From: Rhodanobacter sp. L36
Lineage (GTDB): Bacteria > Pseudomonadota > Gammaproteobacteria > Xanthomonadales > Rhodanobacteraceae
Assembly (NCBI RefSeq): GCF_009765755.1
Contig: NZ_LMUV01000002.1
Location: forward strand, 457,693 to 521,692
Direction of reading: 5' to 3'
DNA: 64,000 nucleotides
Positions 20,106-29,508 of this stretch are shown piece after piece; position 1 is the first letter of the stretch, and the number at the start of each line of letters is the position of its first letter. Under the pieces are notes generated by a model. The model worked only from the letters and a program-made list of their open reading frames with translations. It did not search any database and was not told the DNA's origin. The position numbers and the translations under genes are program-made.

Positions 20106-20608
20106 CACTTTCGATGTACCAGGCTTCCGTCCCCGTGTTTGTTCGCACGCTCGCCAATCTTTCGCACGTGCTCGGCAAAGGCGCGGAACACGCCAAGGCA
20201 AAGAGCGTCAGCGACGAAGTGCTGCTGCAGACGCGATTGATTCCGGACATGTTGCCGCTGGTTCGCCAGGTGCAGATCGCGTGCGACATGGCCTGCCGCG
20301 CTTCGGCGCGTTTGGCGGGTGCGGAGCCGCAATCGTTCGAAGACACCGAAACAACGATGGAACAGGTTCAGGCCCGCATCGCGCGCGCCACCGACTACAT
20401 CAAGACGTTCACCGCCGCGCAGATCGACGGCAGCGAAACTCGCGAAGTGGTGATCAAGACGCGCGATGGCGATCAGAAGCTGGACGGCCAAAGCTACCTG
20501 CTGCACTTCGTGCTGCCCAATGTGTTCTTCCATTGCACGACTGCTTACAACATCCTGCGCAAGTCAGGTGTGGAAATCGGCAAGGGCGACTTCATCGGCC
20601 AAGCCTGA
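20102..20608 (+). CDS. DUF1993 domain protein
   Basis: 168 residues, full length for the family. The N-terminus MTLSMYQASVPVFVRTLANLSHVL and the C-terminal FVLPNVFFHCTTAYNILRKSGVEIGKGDFIG are the conserved ends of DUF1993. The predicted fold is a helical bundle like the DinB superfamily. No signal peptide or membrane segment. Its ATG overlaps the MFS gene stop by 4 bases, so both are translated from one message, but the shared role is not known. A hairpin follows the stop. Confidence 0.82.
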   Translation: MTLSMYQASVPVFVRTLANLSHVLGKGAEHAKAKSVSDEVLLQTRLIPDMLPLVRQVQIACDMACRASARLAGAEPQSFEDTETTMEQVQARIARATDYIKTFTAAQIDGSETREVVIKTRDGDQKLDGQSYLLHFVLPNVFFHCTTAYNILRKSGVEIGKGDFIGQA

Positions 20609-20615
20609 TCGATCG

Positions 20616-20648
20616 AGCGGTCCGCGGACGTCATGTCCACGGACCGCT
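20616..20648 (+). terminator. Strong hairpin after the DUF1993 gene, probable terminator
   Basis: AGCGGTCCG plus GGAC (20616-20629) pairs with GTCC plus CGGACCGCT (20635-20648): 13 pairs with one C-A mismatch and a 5-base loop. A weak T-containing run (TTCATTGT) follows on the plus strand. It starts 7 bases after the stop codon, which supports a terminator role. Confidence 0.55.
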
Positions 20649-20884
20649 GCTTCATTGTAAAAATGACCGCGGGAACGGCTCGCCGCTGAAACGCTGCAAG
20701 CCGATCACCGTCGCCACATCTCAAGGTACTGGCGCCGCTGGCGAATGGCGCCTTGTCGGCGGCCACCGCGGCACCGACAATAGCCGTCCGTCTCTCGTGT
20801 GCCGCGCATGCGGGATGCCATCCGAACTTTTCATTGCACGTTCAATGGCACGCACACGTTGTGTGCCGTCCCTGGAATTTTCGC

Positions 20885-22546
20885 TTGCTGCGATTGACCA
20901 ACATCAAGCTGCCGCTGGATCACGCCGACGATGCGATCGCCTTGGCCATCGTGACGCGGCTCGGCATCCGCGCAGACGAATTGCTGCTGCATGTCGTGGC
21001 GAAGCGCAGCCACGATGCACGCAAGCGCGGCGCGATCGCGTTGATCTATTCGCTGGACGTAAGCACCACGCGCGACGACGCGCTGCTCGCGCGCTTCGCC
21101 GATGATCCGCACGTCAACCCGACACCCGACACCGATTACCATTTCGTCGCCTCGGCACCGGCATCGTTGCCGTCGCGTCCGGTGGTCATCGGCACTGGAC
21201 CGTGCGGGCTCTTTGCCGGATTGCTGCTGGCGCAAATGGGCTTTCGTCCGATCATCCTCGACCGCGGCAAGGCGGTACGCGAGCGCACGAAAGACACCTG
21301 GGACCTGTGGCGCAAACGCAACCTGCATCCGGAATCCAATGTGCAATTCGGCGAGGGCGGTGCCGGCACGTTTTCCGACGGCAAGCTTTACAGCCAGATC
21401 CGCGATCCGCTGCATCACGGCCGCAAGGTGCTTGTCGAATTCGTCAAGGCCGGCGCACCGGAAGAAATCCTATACGTCAGCAAGCCGCACATCGGCACGT
21501 TCCGCCTGGTGACGATGGTGGAGAACATGCGCGCGACGATCGAATCGCTTGGCGGCGAGATTCGCTTCGACCAGCGCGTGGACGATCTGGAGATCGAAAC
21601 CGGGGCCGACGGCCAGCGTCATGTTCGCGGACTCACACTGGCCAGCGGCGAAACGCTACGTGCCGATCACGTGGTGCTCGCGATCGGCCACAGCGCGCGC
21701 GACACGTTCGAGATGCTGCATGCGCGCGGCGTGTATGTGGAAGCAAAGCCCTTTTCGATCGGCTTCCGCATCGAGCATCCGCAATCGGTCATCGATCGCG
21801 CGCGCTTCGGCGCGCAGGCCGGCCATCCGTTGCTTGGCGCCGCCGATTACAAACTCGTGCATCACTGCAAGGGCAGCCATGCCGGAAACGGTCGCACGGT
21901 CTACAGCTTCTGCATGTGTCCGGGCGGCACCGTGGTGGCGGCCGCGAGCGAGCCCGGTCGCGTGGTCACCAACGGCATGAGCCAGTACTCGCGCAACGAG
22001 CGCAATGCGAATGCGGCCGTGGTGGTGGGCATCGATCCCGCTGATTTCGCGCCGTACGACGACATGGCTTCTGAAGGCAGCGGCCATCCGCTGGCCGGCA
22101 TCGCCCTGCAGCGCGCGCTGGAAAGTCATGCTTTCGTACTCGGTGGCGGCGACTACAGCGCACCGGGACAACTGGTCGGTGATTTCCTTGCCGCGAATCC
22201 CTCGCACGCCTTCGGTGACGTACAGCCCTCGTACAAACCCGGCGTAGCGCTCGGCAGCCTCGACAGCGCATTGCCCGATTACGCGCTGGCCGCGATCCGC
22301 GAAGCGCTGCCTGCATTCGACCGGCAGATTCGCGGCTATGCCATGCACGATGCGGTCCTTACCGGCGTCGAAACACGCACGTCGTCGCCCGTGCGCATCA
22401 AGCGCGACGACAGCCTGCAAAGCCTCAACACGCACGGCCTCTATCCGGCGGGTGAAGGCGCGGGTTACGCCGGCGGCATTCTTTCAGCGGCGGTGGATGG
22501 CATCCGCATCGCCGAGGCCGTTGCGCTGAGCATCGCCACGCGCTGA
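20885..22546 (+). CDS. COG2509-type NAD(P)/FAD-dependent oxidoreductase
   Basis: 553 residues if it starts with the TTG at 20885. Homologues begin with the LRLTNIKLPLDH segment, and no ATG lies at that spot, so an uncommon start codon is likely; the upstream ATG at 20753 would add 44 unlike residues. Residues 1-85 form the small N-terminal ferredoxin-like domain of the family. The dinucleotide motif PVVIGTGPCGLFAGLLLAQMG is near residue 98 (written as two overlapping parts of a Rossmann GxGxxG). FGEGGAGTFSDGKL and the Cys-rich YSFCMCPGGTVVAA follow. The end has GEGAGYAGGILSAAVDG, the second FAD contact. The physiological reaction is unknown for this group. Confidence 0.85.
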   Translation: MLRLTNIKLPLDHADDAIALAIVTRLGIRADELLLHVVAKRSHDARKRGAIALIYSLDVSTTRDDALLARFADDPHVNPTPDTDYHFVASAPASLPSRPVVIGTGPCGLFAGLLLAQMGFRPIILDRGKAVRERTKDTWDLWRKRNLHPESNVQFGEGGAGTFSDGKLYSQIRDPLHHGRKVLVEFVKAGAPEEILYVSKPHIGTFRLVTMVENMRATIESLGGEIRFDQRVDDLEIETGADGQRHVRGLTLASGETLRADHVVLAIGHSARDTFEMLHARGVYVEAKPFSIGFRIEHPQSVIDRARFGAQAGHPLLGAADYKLVHHCKGSHAGNGRTVYSFCMCPGGTVVAAASEPGRVVTNGMSQYSRNERNANAAVVVGIDPADFAPYDDMASEGSGHPLAGIALQRALESHAFVLGGGDYSAPGQLVGDFLAANPSHAFGDVQPSYKPGVALGSLDSALPDYALAAIREALPAFDRQIRGYAMHDAVLTGVETRTSSPVRIKRDDSLQSLNTHGLYPAGEGAGYAGGILSAAVDGIRIAEAVALSIATR

Positions 22547-22642
22547 TCAAGTATTGCTGATCAATGCGGTTCATCCGCTTCGATTGATTGCGCAGCACCG
22601 CGACCCTATATCGTGGCGACACGATCATTCGCGAGGCATCCC

Positions 22643-23296
22643 ATGTCGGCCCAACCCGTTCCTGTTCGTATCGATTTCGTCTCCGACGTTTCCTGTCCGT
22701 GGTGCGCGGTGGGTCTGGCCTCGCTGCAACAGGCGCTGGCGAAACTCGATGGCGAGGTGCAGGCGGAAATCCATTTCCAGCCGTTCGAACTGAATCCGCA
22801 GATGGCACCCGAGGGTGAGGATGTCGGTGAGCACATCGCGAAGAAATACGGCATGTCGCAGGCGCAGCTGGCGCAGAACCAGGAAGGCTTGCGCCAGCGT
22901 GGCGCAGCAGTGGGTTTCACCTTCAACCTGGACGCGCGCCAGCGCATCTACAACACCTTCGACGCGCATCGCCTGCTGCACTGGGCCGAACTGGAGGGCA
23001 AGGACCTTGCGCTCAAGCAGATTTTTCTGCGCGCGTATTTCACCGATGGCGAAGACGTGAGCGCGCACGACACGCTGGTGCGTCTGGCGGAAGAAGCCGG
23101 GCTTGATGCCACGCGCACACGCGAGATTCTTGCCGGCGACACCTACGCCAGCGAGGTACGCGCGCAGGAACGTTTCTTCATGGATCGCGGCATTCATTCC
23201 GTGCCCGCGACCATCATCAACGGACAGCACCTGATCTCTGGCGGACAACCGCCGGAAGCGTTCGAGCGGGCACTGCGCCAGATCGTTTCGGCATAA
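22643..23296 (+). CDS. DsbA family oxidoreductase (FrnE-like)
   Basis: 217 residues from the ATG at 22643; an upstream ATG at 22613 is less likely. The redox motif CPWC lies near residue 18 in DVSCPWCAVG, and the cis-Pro contact is in IHSVPATIINGQHLISG near residue 187. The helical insertion between them is typical of the FrnE/2-hydroxychromene isomerase branch. There is no signal peptide, so it should act in the cytoplasm. FrnE-type proteins are tied to polyketide synthesis and oxidative stress; the exact role here is open. Confidence 0.88.
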   Translation: MSAQPVPVRIDFVSDVSCPWCAVGLASLQQALAKLDGEVQAEIHFQPFELNPQMAPEGEDVGEHIAKKYGMSQAQLAQNQEGLRQRGAAVGFTFNLDARQRIYNTFDAHRLLHWAELEGKDLALKQIFLRAYFTDGEDVSAHDTLVRLAEEAGLDATRTREILAGDTYASEVRAQERFFMDRGIHSVPATIINGQHLISGGQPPEAFERALRQIVSA

Positions 23297-23309
23297 CGCG
23301 CTCGCCGAG

Positions 23310-26258
23310 TCAGTGATCTCCGCCGACCAGCCATTGCCTGATCGGCGCGGGATGACCAAGCAAATATCCCTGGCCCATTTCGCAACCCATCGCCAGCAGC
23401 GCGTCGCGTTGTGCCTGTGTTTCGATGCCTTCGGCGATCACCTGGATGTTCAGGGCGCGCGCGAGCGCGAGGATCGCCGCCACCACGGTTGTGCTGTTGG
23501 TGTTGCCGGCCTTGTCCAGCTCCTGCACGAAAGCGCGATCGATCTTCAGCATGCGCAGCGGCAGCGAATGCAGGTAACTCAGTGACGAGTAACCGGTGCC
23601 GAAATCGTCGAGCGCCGCACCGACGCCGACGATGCGCAACCGGTCGAGCGTGGCGCGCACGCGATCGGGGTTGTCCAGCAGCGCGCCTTCGGTCACTTCC
23701 GCGATCAGACGTGATGCGTCCAGTCCGGTGCGCGAGAGCATGTCGATCAGCGTTTCGTCGAAATTCGCATGGCGCAGGTGCAGGGCCGATACGTTGAACG
23801 TCATGAACGTGTCGGCCGGACCGTATTGCGCGAGCAGGCCGCAGCTGAGTTCGAACATGTGCCAGTCGATCGTCTCTATCAGCCCGCTGTCCTCGGCGAT
23901 CTTGAGGAAATCGTGCGGCTTCAGCACGCCACGCTGCGGATGGTTCCAGCGGATCAGGGCTTCGTAGCCGACCACTCTGCCGCTGTCGAGGCGACAGATC
24001 GGCTGGAAGTGCGGCTCGAATTGCTCCTGCAGCAAAGCCTGGCGCAATTCGCCTTCCATGGTCAGCACGTCGACCACGTTTTTTGCCAGTGTTTCGTCGA
24101 ACAATTCGTAGCGTTTGCGTCCGAGTTCCTTCGCGCGATACAGCGCGATGTCCGCATCGCGCAAAACGTCGTCAGCGGCGTGATAGTGCGCGTCGCCGAT
24201 CGCGATGCCGACGCTGGCGGTGGGCTGCAATTCCTTGCCGGCCACCAGCATCGGCGCGCCGAGCGCGTCGAGTACGCGCTGTGCAACGGTGGTGGCGACC
24301 GCGGGCGACTCGACTTCTTCCAGCAGGATCGCGAACTCGTCGCCGGACAATCGTGCTACCAGATCCGGATGCCGCACGCAGCTTGCCAGCCGCGTTGCGA
24401 CTTCCTTCAGTACTTCGTCGCCGGCCAGATGACCGAGGCTGTCGTTGATGATCTTGAAGCGATCGACATCCAGATACAGCAGCGCACAGCGCCGGTGCGG
24501 CTCCAGCCGGATGCTGGCCAGCACGCGATCGATGCGATCACGCAGATAGCCGCGATTGGGCAGGCCGGTCAGCGAGTCGTGCATCACCTGATGACGCAAC
24601 TGATCCTGGATGCGTTCGCGCTCGCTGATCTCCTTTCGCAACGCAAGCGTGCGTTCCTCGACCCGATGTTCGAGTTGCTCGTACGCGCGCCGCAACGATT
24701 CTGCGGAGCGCCGGCGCGTGAGGCTGTTGGCGATCTGGCTGGCGACGAAGCTCAGCAATTCCTGATCCGCCGGGCCGTAAACAACCGAATCGCTGTAGCT
24801 CTGAACGGTCACCAGACCGATCACTTCGTCGCCGACGATCAATGGCACGCCGAGCCAGCACAACGCCGGCGATCCGGAACGGCCCGGCGCAATCTCGCCC
24901 AGCCGATCGAGTTCCTCGATGTCGGCATTATCCGCACGCAGCGCGGTGCCACGACGCAGCACGTACTCGCTCAATCCGCGCCCGAGCGGACGTTGCTTGG
25001 GCGGCAACTTCACTGCGTCGACCGAATACGGGAACGTGAGTTGCTGACGGTCGTCGGACAACAACGCGATGAAGAAATTTTCCGCATTGATCAGCTCGCC
25101 GACTACCGCGTGCACGCGCCGATAAAATTCCTCCTGACCGATATCCGCGGTCGCCAGCTGCGCGATCTGGAACAGCGCAGCCTGAAGATGTTCGGCGCGC
25201 TGGCGTTCGAGAATTTCCATCTGCAAGCCGCGATTGGCTTCGGCCAGCTCTTCGGTTCGCTGCATCACGCGCTGTTCGAGATCCTCCTTGGTCTGCTTGC
25301 GTTCGAGCGCAGTGAGAATGTGGCTGCCGACAAACTCCAGCAGCGTGCGATCTTCGTGGGTAAACGCGATGCTCTGTTTGTAGCTTTGCACCACCAGCGC
25401 GCCGCCGGGCGTGCCGTCGCGCATCAACGGCACGCCGAGCCAGTCGTGGCTGTCCGAGCCGATCTGCATCACCTGGCCGGGCACCTGGCTGCGCAGTTGC
25501 TCGGCCGTGCCCATCAACGCCTTGCCGTCGCGAATCACGTACCAGGTCAGCGTGTATTCGATGGCGGACAGCGGCATGTCGCGCCCTTCGCCCGGCGACA
25601 GCGGATCTTCCACGTCGACGAAATACAGGAAGCGAATCGTGTCGCGCTCGGTGTTGTGCTGCACGATGAAAAAATTTTCCGCGTACATCAGCTCGCTGAC
25701 GATGGCGTGGATGCCGCGCAGCATGTCCGGCATGTCGCGCTCGGATCCGGCGAGGTCGGAGATCGCGAACAGCGCGCGCTGCAATGCTTCGGAGCGCTCC
25801 AGTTGTTGATGCGAATACTGCAGCTCGAGCCACTCGAGCGCGCGACGCAGATGCTGGCCGGCGAGTTCCAGCGGCGCGGCCAGTTCATCGAGAAAACGCT
25901 TGCCGTCGTAACCCGCCTGCAGGGTCAATACCAGCACAGCCGGTTCGGGCAGTCGGCAAAGCCGGATCGCCACGCGCTGACGCTCGTCGTGCCAGCGCGG
26001 CACATCGGAGTGGCTCGCCTCGTCGAGCCACAGCGCGTCACTCACATCGGACGGCGTCTTCGGGACGCTGTGGCAACCCGACGCATCGTCCAGACCCCAG
26101 ACCACGCATGCGGCCTTGCAGCCCGGGCGCGCCTGCGCCAGGTCGGCGATCGCCGCAGCGACTTCATCAGGCGTGTTGGCGGCCGTGAGCCGGGTCAGCC
26201 AGGCGAGCTGGAGCGCGCCATAGGAAACGACCGGATCGACGATCCCCGAACCCTTCAT
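23310..26258 (-). CDS. GAF-GAF-GGDEF-EAL cyclic-di-GMP signalling protein
   Basis: 982 residues from the ATG at 26258, which has a strong GAGGGGGG ribosome site. An N-terminal GAF-like region is followed by two related GAF domains (about 165-320 and 355-520); each opens with an ALF-I-L-A helix and holds E-NFFI. Helical coiled-coil linkers (EDLEQRVMQRTEELAEAN; QLEHRVEERTLALRKEI) precede the second GAF and the GGDEF domain. The GGDEF site reads SGDEF near residue 637, which is usually active, with an RxxD inhibition site (RHPD) five residues before it. The EAL domain has EALIRW near 764, NDD-type DDFGTGYSS near 884 and KIDRAFV. Both cyclase and phosphodiesterase motifs look intact. No transmembrane segment, so it senses a cytoplasmic signal. 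Confidence 0.92.
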   Translation of the reverse strand: MKGSGIVDPVVSYGALQLAWLTRLTAANTPDEVAAAIADLAQARPGCKAACVVWGLDDASGCHSVPKTPSDVSDALWLDEASHSDVPRWHDERQRVAIRLCRLPEPAVLVLTLQAGYDGKRFLDELAAPLELAGQHLRRALEWLELQYSHQQLERSEALQRALFAISDLAGSERDMPDMLRGIHAIVSELMYAENFFIVQHNTERDTIRFLYFVDVEDPLSPGEGRDMPLSAIEYTLTWYVIRDGKALMGTAEQLRSQVPGQVMQIGSDSHDWLGVPLMRDGTPGGALVVQSYKQSIAFTHEDRTLLEFVGSHILTALERKQTKEDLEQRVMQRTEELAEANRGLQMEILERQRAEHLQAALFQIAQLATADIGQEEFYRRVHAVVGELINAENFFIALLSDDRQQLTFPYSVDAVKLPPKQRPLGRGLSEYVLRRGTALRADNADIEELDRLGEIAPGRSGSPALCWLGVPLIVGDEVIGLVTVQSYSDSVVYGPADQELLSFVASQIANSLTRRRSAESLRRAYEQLEHRVEERTLALRKEISERERIQDQLRHQVMHDSLTGLPNRGYLRDRIDRVLASIRLEPHRRCALLYLDVDRFKIINDSLGHLAGDEVLKEVATRLASCVRHPDLVARLSGDEFAILLEEVESPAVATTVAQRVLDALGAPMLVAGKELQPTASVGIAIGDAHYHAADDVLRDADIALYRAKELGRKRYELFDETLAKNVVDVLTMEGELRQALLQEQFEPHFQPICRLDSGRVVGYEALIRWNHPQRGVLKPHDFLKIAEDSGLIETIDWHMFELSCGLLAQYGPADTFMTFNVSALHLRHANFDETLIDMLSRTGLDASRLIAEVTEGALLDNPDRVRATLDRLRIVGVGAALDDFGTGYSSLSYLHSLPLRMLKIDRAFVQELDKAGNTNSTTVVAAILALARALNIQVIAEGIETQAQRDALLAMGCEMGQGYLLGHPAPIRQWLVGGDH

Positions 26259-26491
26259 CGAAAAGCCCCCCCTCAGGACCATAACTAGTCACCCCGTCGA
26301 TCAGCATACGCCTGCACTGCCCCAGGACAGCAAGGGCTGTGCCATGGCGTGCACTGCGCAAGGGGCATTGCCGATAAACTGTCGGGCCGGCTCGTTCCCA
26401 CGACGCCATCTCGCTATTTCGTTCGAGAGTCCACAGGTTCGGCGAGGCCGGAACGCTTTCCCGCGACACGCGTCACAGGTTCATCCATCGC

Positions 26492-28609
26492 ATGCTCACC
26501 GACGTCACCAAAGAGGCCATCCGCGCCGCCTACGCACGCCTGAAAGACGGCCTGCCGGGCTTCCGCGCGCGCGCGTCGCAAGGGCGGATGATCGCCGAGG
26601 TCGCCAAGGCGTTCGGGCAGACCGGCGGCGTGGCGGTGATCGAGGCGCCCACGGGCACGGGCAAGTCGATGGCGTATCTGATCGCCGGCGTGGAAGTGGC
26701 GCGCTTCCAGAAAAAGAAACTGCTGATCGCCACCGCCACTGTCGCGCTGCAGGAGCAACTCATCCAGCGCGATATTCCGCTGTATCTCAAGCTCAACGGC
26801 ATCGAGGCGAAGGTCGCACTGGCCAAGGGCCGCGGCCGTTACATGTGCCCGCGCAACCTGGCGCTGGCCACGCGCAGCATCAACGACAGTGCGCAAATGG
26901 GGCTGGCGGGCTTCGATTCGGACCTGGCGATATGGACCAAACCGCCGCAACCGCGCGACAAGCACGCGCTGGCAAAACTCAGCGTCGCGTTCGATCACCA
27001 CGAGTGGAACGGCGACATGGACAGCTCACCGGAAAGCGTGAGCGACCTGCTGCGTCCGATGGTGACCACCAGCGCTGGTGGCTGCACCAGTCGCAAGTGC
27101 GCGCATTTCATGATCTGCCCGTTCTTTGCCGCGCGCCGTGCGGTGGAAGACGCGGAAATCATCGTCGCCAACCAGGATCTGGTGCTGGCCGACCTGACCA
27201 TGCCGGGCGAGGACGAGGGCGGCGTGCAGGCGTGGGGCGGCGTAATCCTGCCGCGGCCGGACGAGACGCTCTACATTTTCGACGAAGGCCATCACTTGCC
27301 GGGCAAGGCGATCGATCGCGGCGCCGGCGAGGTGTTCATGAACACCACGGTGCGCCAGCTGAGCCGACTCGGCCGACAGGTGCACGCCGCGTATTCGCTC
27401 ACCGACAAAGAAACCCTCGGCAAGCTCAGCCTCGATCGCGGCGACGCGAAACTGCAGGAGCTGAGCAACACGCTGGAGGAACTCGAGCGCGACATCCGCC
27501 TCGGCTGGTTGCCCGATCCATCCGAAACCGAACCGATGTTTCGCGGCTCGCTGGGGCAACTGCCGAAACCGTGGGTGCACCACGCGCGCGTGCTCGCCGT
27601 GCTTACCGGCGAGGTGCATCGCTGGCTCACCGCCGTGCGGCGGGCGGTGGTCGAGATGACCGACGGCGGGCCGACGCAGGAAGCGTTGTCACGCGAACTC
27701 GGTATCGCGCTGGAACGCATCGGCAAGCAGGCCGGCACCTGGAACGCCTGGTGCAGCGACGATACCGACGACGTGCCGCCGCTCGCGCGCTGGGTCACGC
27801 TTACCGGCGATCAGCAGCTGGTTTGCCACGCGTCGTCGGTCTCGGCCGGCCCGTTGCTGCGCAGCGTGCTGTGGGGCAATGCCAGCGGTGTCGTGATGAC
27901 CTCGGCCACGTTGAGCGCGGGCGGCAATTTCCGCGGCTTCGCCGATTCGGTCGGCTTGCCCGACGACGCGGTGACGCTAAGCCTGCCTTCGCCGTTCGAC
28001 CTCGCCGCGCAGGCGCGCTTCGAAGTGCCCGCGATGCGCACGTTGCCGGACGCGCGCGAAGCGCACGCGGAGGAAATCAGCGAATGGCTCGCCGAACACC
28101 TCGATTGGGATGCGGGCAATCTGGTGCTGTTCACCTCGCGCGTGAAACTTGATCGCGTACTGCAGAAACTTCCCATCGCGCAGGTGCGCAAGGTGCGCGC
28201 GCAAGGCTCGCTCGGCAAATCGCAACTGATCGCCGAACACTGCGCGGACATCGAAGCGGGCAAAGGCAGCACGCTCTTCGGGCTGGCCTCGTTCGGCGAG
28301 GGCCTCGACCTGCCGGGCAAACTTTGCGAGACGGTGGTGATCACCCAGTTGCCATTCGCGGTGCCGACCGATCCGGTGGGCGCCACGTATGCCGAATGGC
28401 TGGAATCGCGCGGGCGCAATCCTTTCATCGAAGTGAGCATCCCCGAAGCGACGCGTTTGTTGACGCAATACTGCGGCCGACTGATCCGCAACGAAACCGA
28501 CCGTGGCCGCATCGTGTTGCTGGATCGCCGCGTCGTCACCAAGCGCTACGGCAGCGGCATGCTCAAGGCGCTGCCGCCGTTCCAGCGCATCATCGAGCGC
28601 ACCGCATGA
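26492..28609 (+). CDS. dinG: ATP-dependent DNA helicase DinG
   Basis: 705 residues, close to the 716 of E. coli DinG, a 5'-3' XPD-like helicase that unwinds R-loops and DNA structures. The Walker A motif EAPTGTGKSMAYL is near residue 50. Four Cys for a 4Fe-4S cluster are visible: one in YMCPRN near 118 and three in CTSRKCAHFMICPF near 198-209. The DEGH box (IFDEGHHLPG) is near 263, and the helicase end has QYCGRLIRNETDRGRIVLLDRR, a motif VI. The promoter should lie in the 230-bp gap shared with the divergent GGDEF-EAL gene. The stop overlaps the hutD-like start (ATGA). Confidence 0.94.
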   Translation: MLTDVTKEAIRAAYARLKDGLPGFRARASQGRMIAEVAKAFGQTGGVAVIEAPTGTGKSMAYLIAGVEVARFQKKKLLIATATVALQEQLIQRDIPLYLKLNGIEAKVALAKGRGRYMCPRNLALATRSINDSAQMGLAGFDSDLAIWTKPPQPRDKHALAKLSVAFDHHEWNGDMDSSPESVSDLLRPMVTTSAGGCTSRKCAHFMICPFFAARRAVEDAEIIVANQDLVLADLTMPGEDEGGVQAWGGVILPRPDETLYIFDEGHHLPGKAIDRGAGEVFMNTTVRQLSRLGRQVHAAYSLTDKETLGKLSLDRGDAKLQELSNTLEELERDIRLGWLPDPSETEPMFRGSLGQLPKPWVHHARVLAVLTGEVHRWLTAVRRAVVEMTDGGPTQEALSRELGIALERIGKQAGTWNAWCSDDTDDVPPLARWVTLTGDQQLVCHASSVSAGPLLRSVLWGNASGVVMTSATLSAGGNFRGFADSVGLPDDAVTLSLPSPFDLAAQARFEVPAMRTLPDAREAHAEEISEWLAEHLDWDAGNLVLFTSRVKLDRVLQKLPIAQVRKVRAQGSLGKSQLIAEHCADIEAGKGSTLFGLASFGEGLDLPGKLCETVVITQLPFAVPTDPVGATYAEWLESRGRNPFIEVSIPEATRLLTQYCGRLIRNETDRGRIVLLDRRVVTKRYGSGMLKALPPFQRIIERTA

Positions 28610-29163
28610 TCACCCGCCTGCAGGATTGCCCCGATCGTCCGTGGAAAAATGGCCAGGGCAGCACGCGTGAAATAGCCGTCCATCCGGATGGCGCTAATGG
28701 CGACGATTTTGTGTGGCGCATCAGCATCGCGCGCGTCGACAGCGCCGCGCCGTTCTCTTTGTTTCCCGGCATCGATCGGCAGATCGTGCTGCTCGACGGT
28801 CGCGGTTTTCACATGACGCTCGATGACGAGCGCACACACGCGCTGGTCGAACCGTTCGAACCGTTCGGTTTTCCCGGCGAATCCCGCGTCACCGTGCGTC
28901 TGGTCGACGGCGCGACGCATGACTTCAACCTGATGGTTCGCCGCGCACTGACGCACGGCGATGTCACGACATGGCGCGGCGCGGAAACACGCATCGCCGA
29001 TGCGGACGTCGTGCTCGTTTATTGCGCTCGCGGCAACATGGACATCGCCGACGGCCGCCTGCACGAAGGTGATGCATGGCGACCCGGCGCTACCGGTAAG
29101 CGAACCATCGTCATGCATGAAGACGCCGTGGCGCTGGTGGTGCGCGTCTCCACGAAATCGTGA
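28606..29163 (+). CDS. HutD/Ves family protein
   Basis: 185 residues, start taken at the ATGA overlap with dinG. The family opening ITRLQDCPDRPWKNGQGSTREIAVHP and SIARVDSAAPFSLFPGIDRQIVLLDG-type segment (FPGIDRQIVLLDG) are clear. HutD proteins are small cupins encoded in histidine-utilisation clusters; the E. coli homologue Ves is linked to cold response. No hut gene lies nearby, so the histidine role is doubtful here. A lone hutD-like gene coupled to a helicase gene suggests only shared expression. Confidence 0.83.
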   Translation: MITRLQDCPDRPWKNGQGSTREIAVHPDGANGDDFVWRISIARVDSAAPFSLFPGIDRQIVLLDGRGFHMTLDDERTHALVEPFEPFGFPGESRVTVRLVDGATHDFNLMVRRALTHGDVTTWRGAETRIADADVVLVYCARGNMDIADGRLHEGDAWRPGATGKRTIVMHEDAVALVVRVSTKS

Positions 29164-29258
29164 AGATCCCGTTTCCACAAGGGTGACGTGAGTCATGCAC
29201 GCGGGCGATCGGATCGCGCGCTAAAATGCGGCCACCCACTCACCGCGAGAATGTTCAG

Positions 29259-29456
29259 ATGGCTGGTTTCCTGCTCTGGTTGTTGTTGCTGGTGTTCTGC
29301 TGGCCGCTGGCGTTGCTGGCCCTGGTGCTTTATCCGATTGTCTGGTTGGTGTTGTTGCCGTTCCGGCTGGTCGGCATCACGGTCGGTGCGGTGTTCGCCT
29401 TGCTCGGCGCCATGCTGATGTTGCCGGCGCGCGTATTGCGTGGTCACGCGGCCTGA
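29259..29456 (+). CDS. Small membrane protein
   Basis: 65 residues from the ATG at 29259 (an ATG at 29226 is in frame). Two hydrophobic helices fill almost the whole protein: GFLLWLLLLVFCWPLALLAL and a second around VWLVLLPFRLVGITVGAVF. It ends in a short basic tail (RVLRGHAA). I do not recognise a characterised family, though similar short proteins occur in related genomes as far as composition suggests. It lies in a run of plus-strand genes between the HutD-like and YchJ-like genes. Confidence 0.6.
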   Translation: MAGFLLWLLLLVFCWPLALLALVLYPIVWLVLLPFRLVGITVGAVFALLGAMLMLPARVLRGHAA

Positions 29457-29508
29457 TTGTTCTGCGTTTCGGCAACGCGACCACGCGTCGCGTTGCATCG
29501 AACACTGC

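Noticed and set aside
23769-26288. 839-codon open frame on the plus strand
   Set aside because: It is antisense to the GAF-GGDEF-EAL gene, has no recognisable domain and reflects third-position GC bias. The same holds for the long frames opposite gltB (34401-36068, 37131-38495), priA (12046-13200) and gshA (61834-63264).
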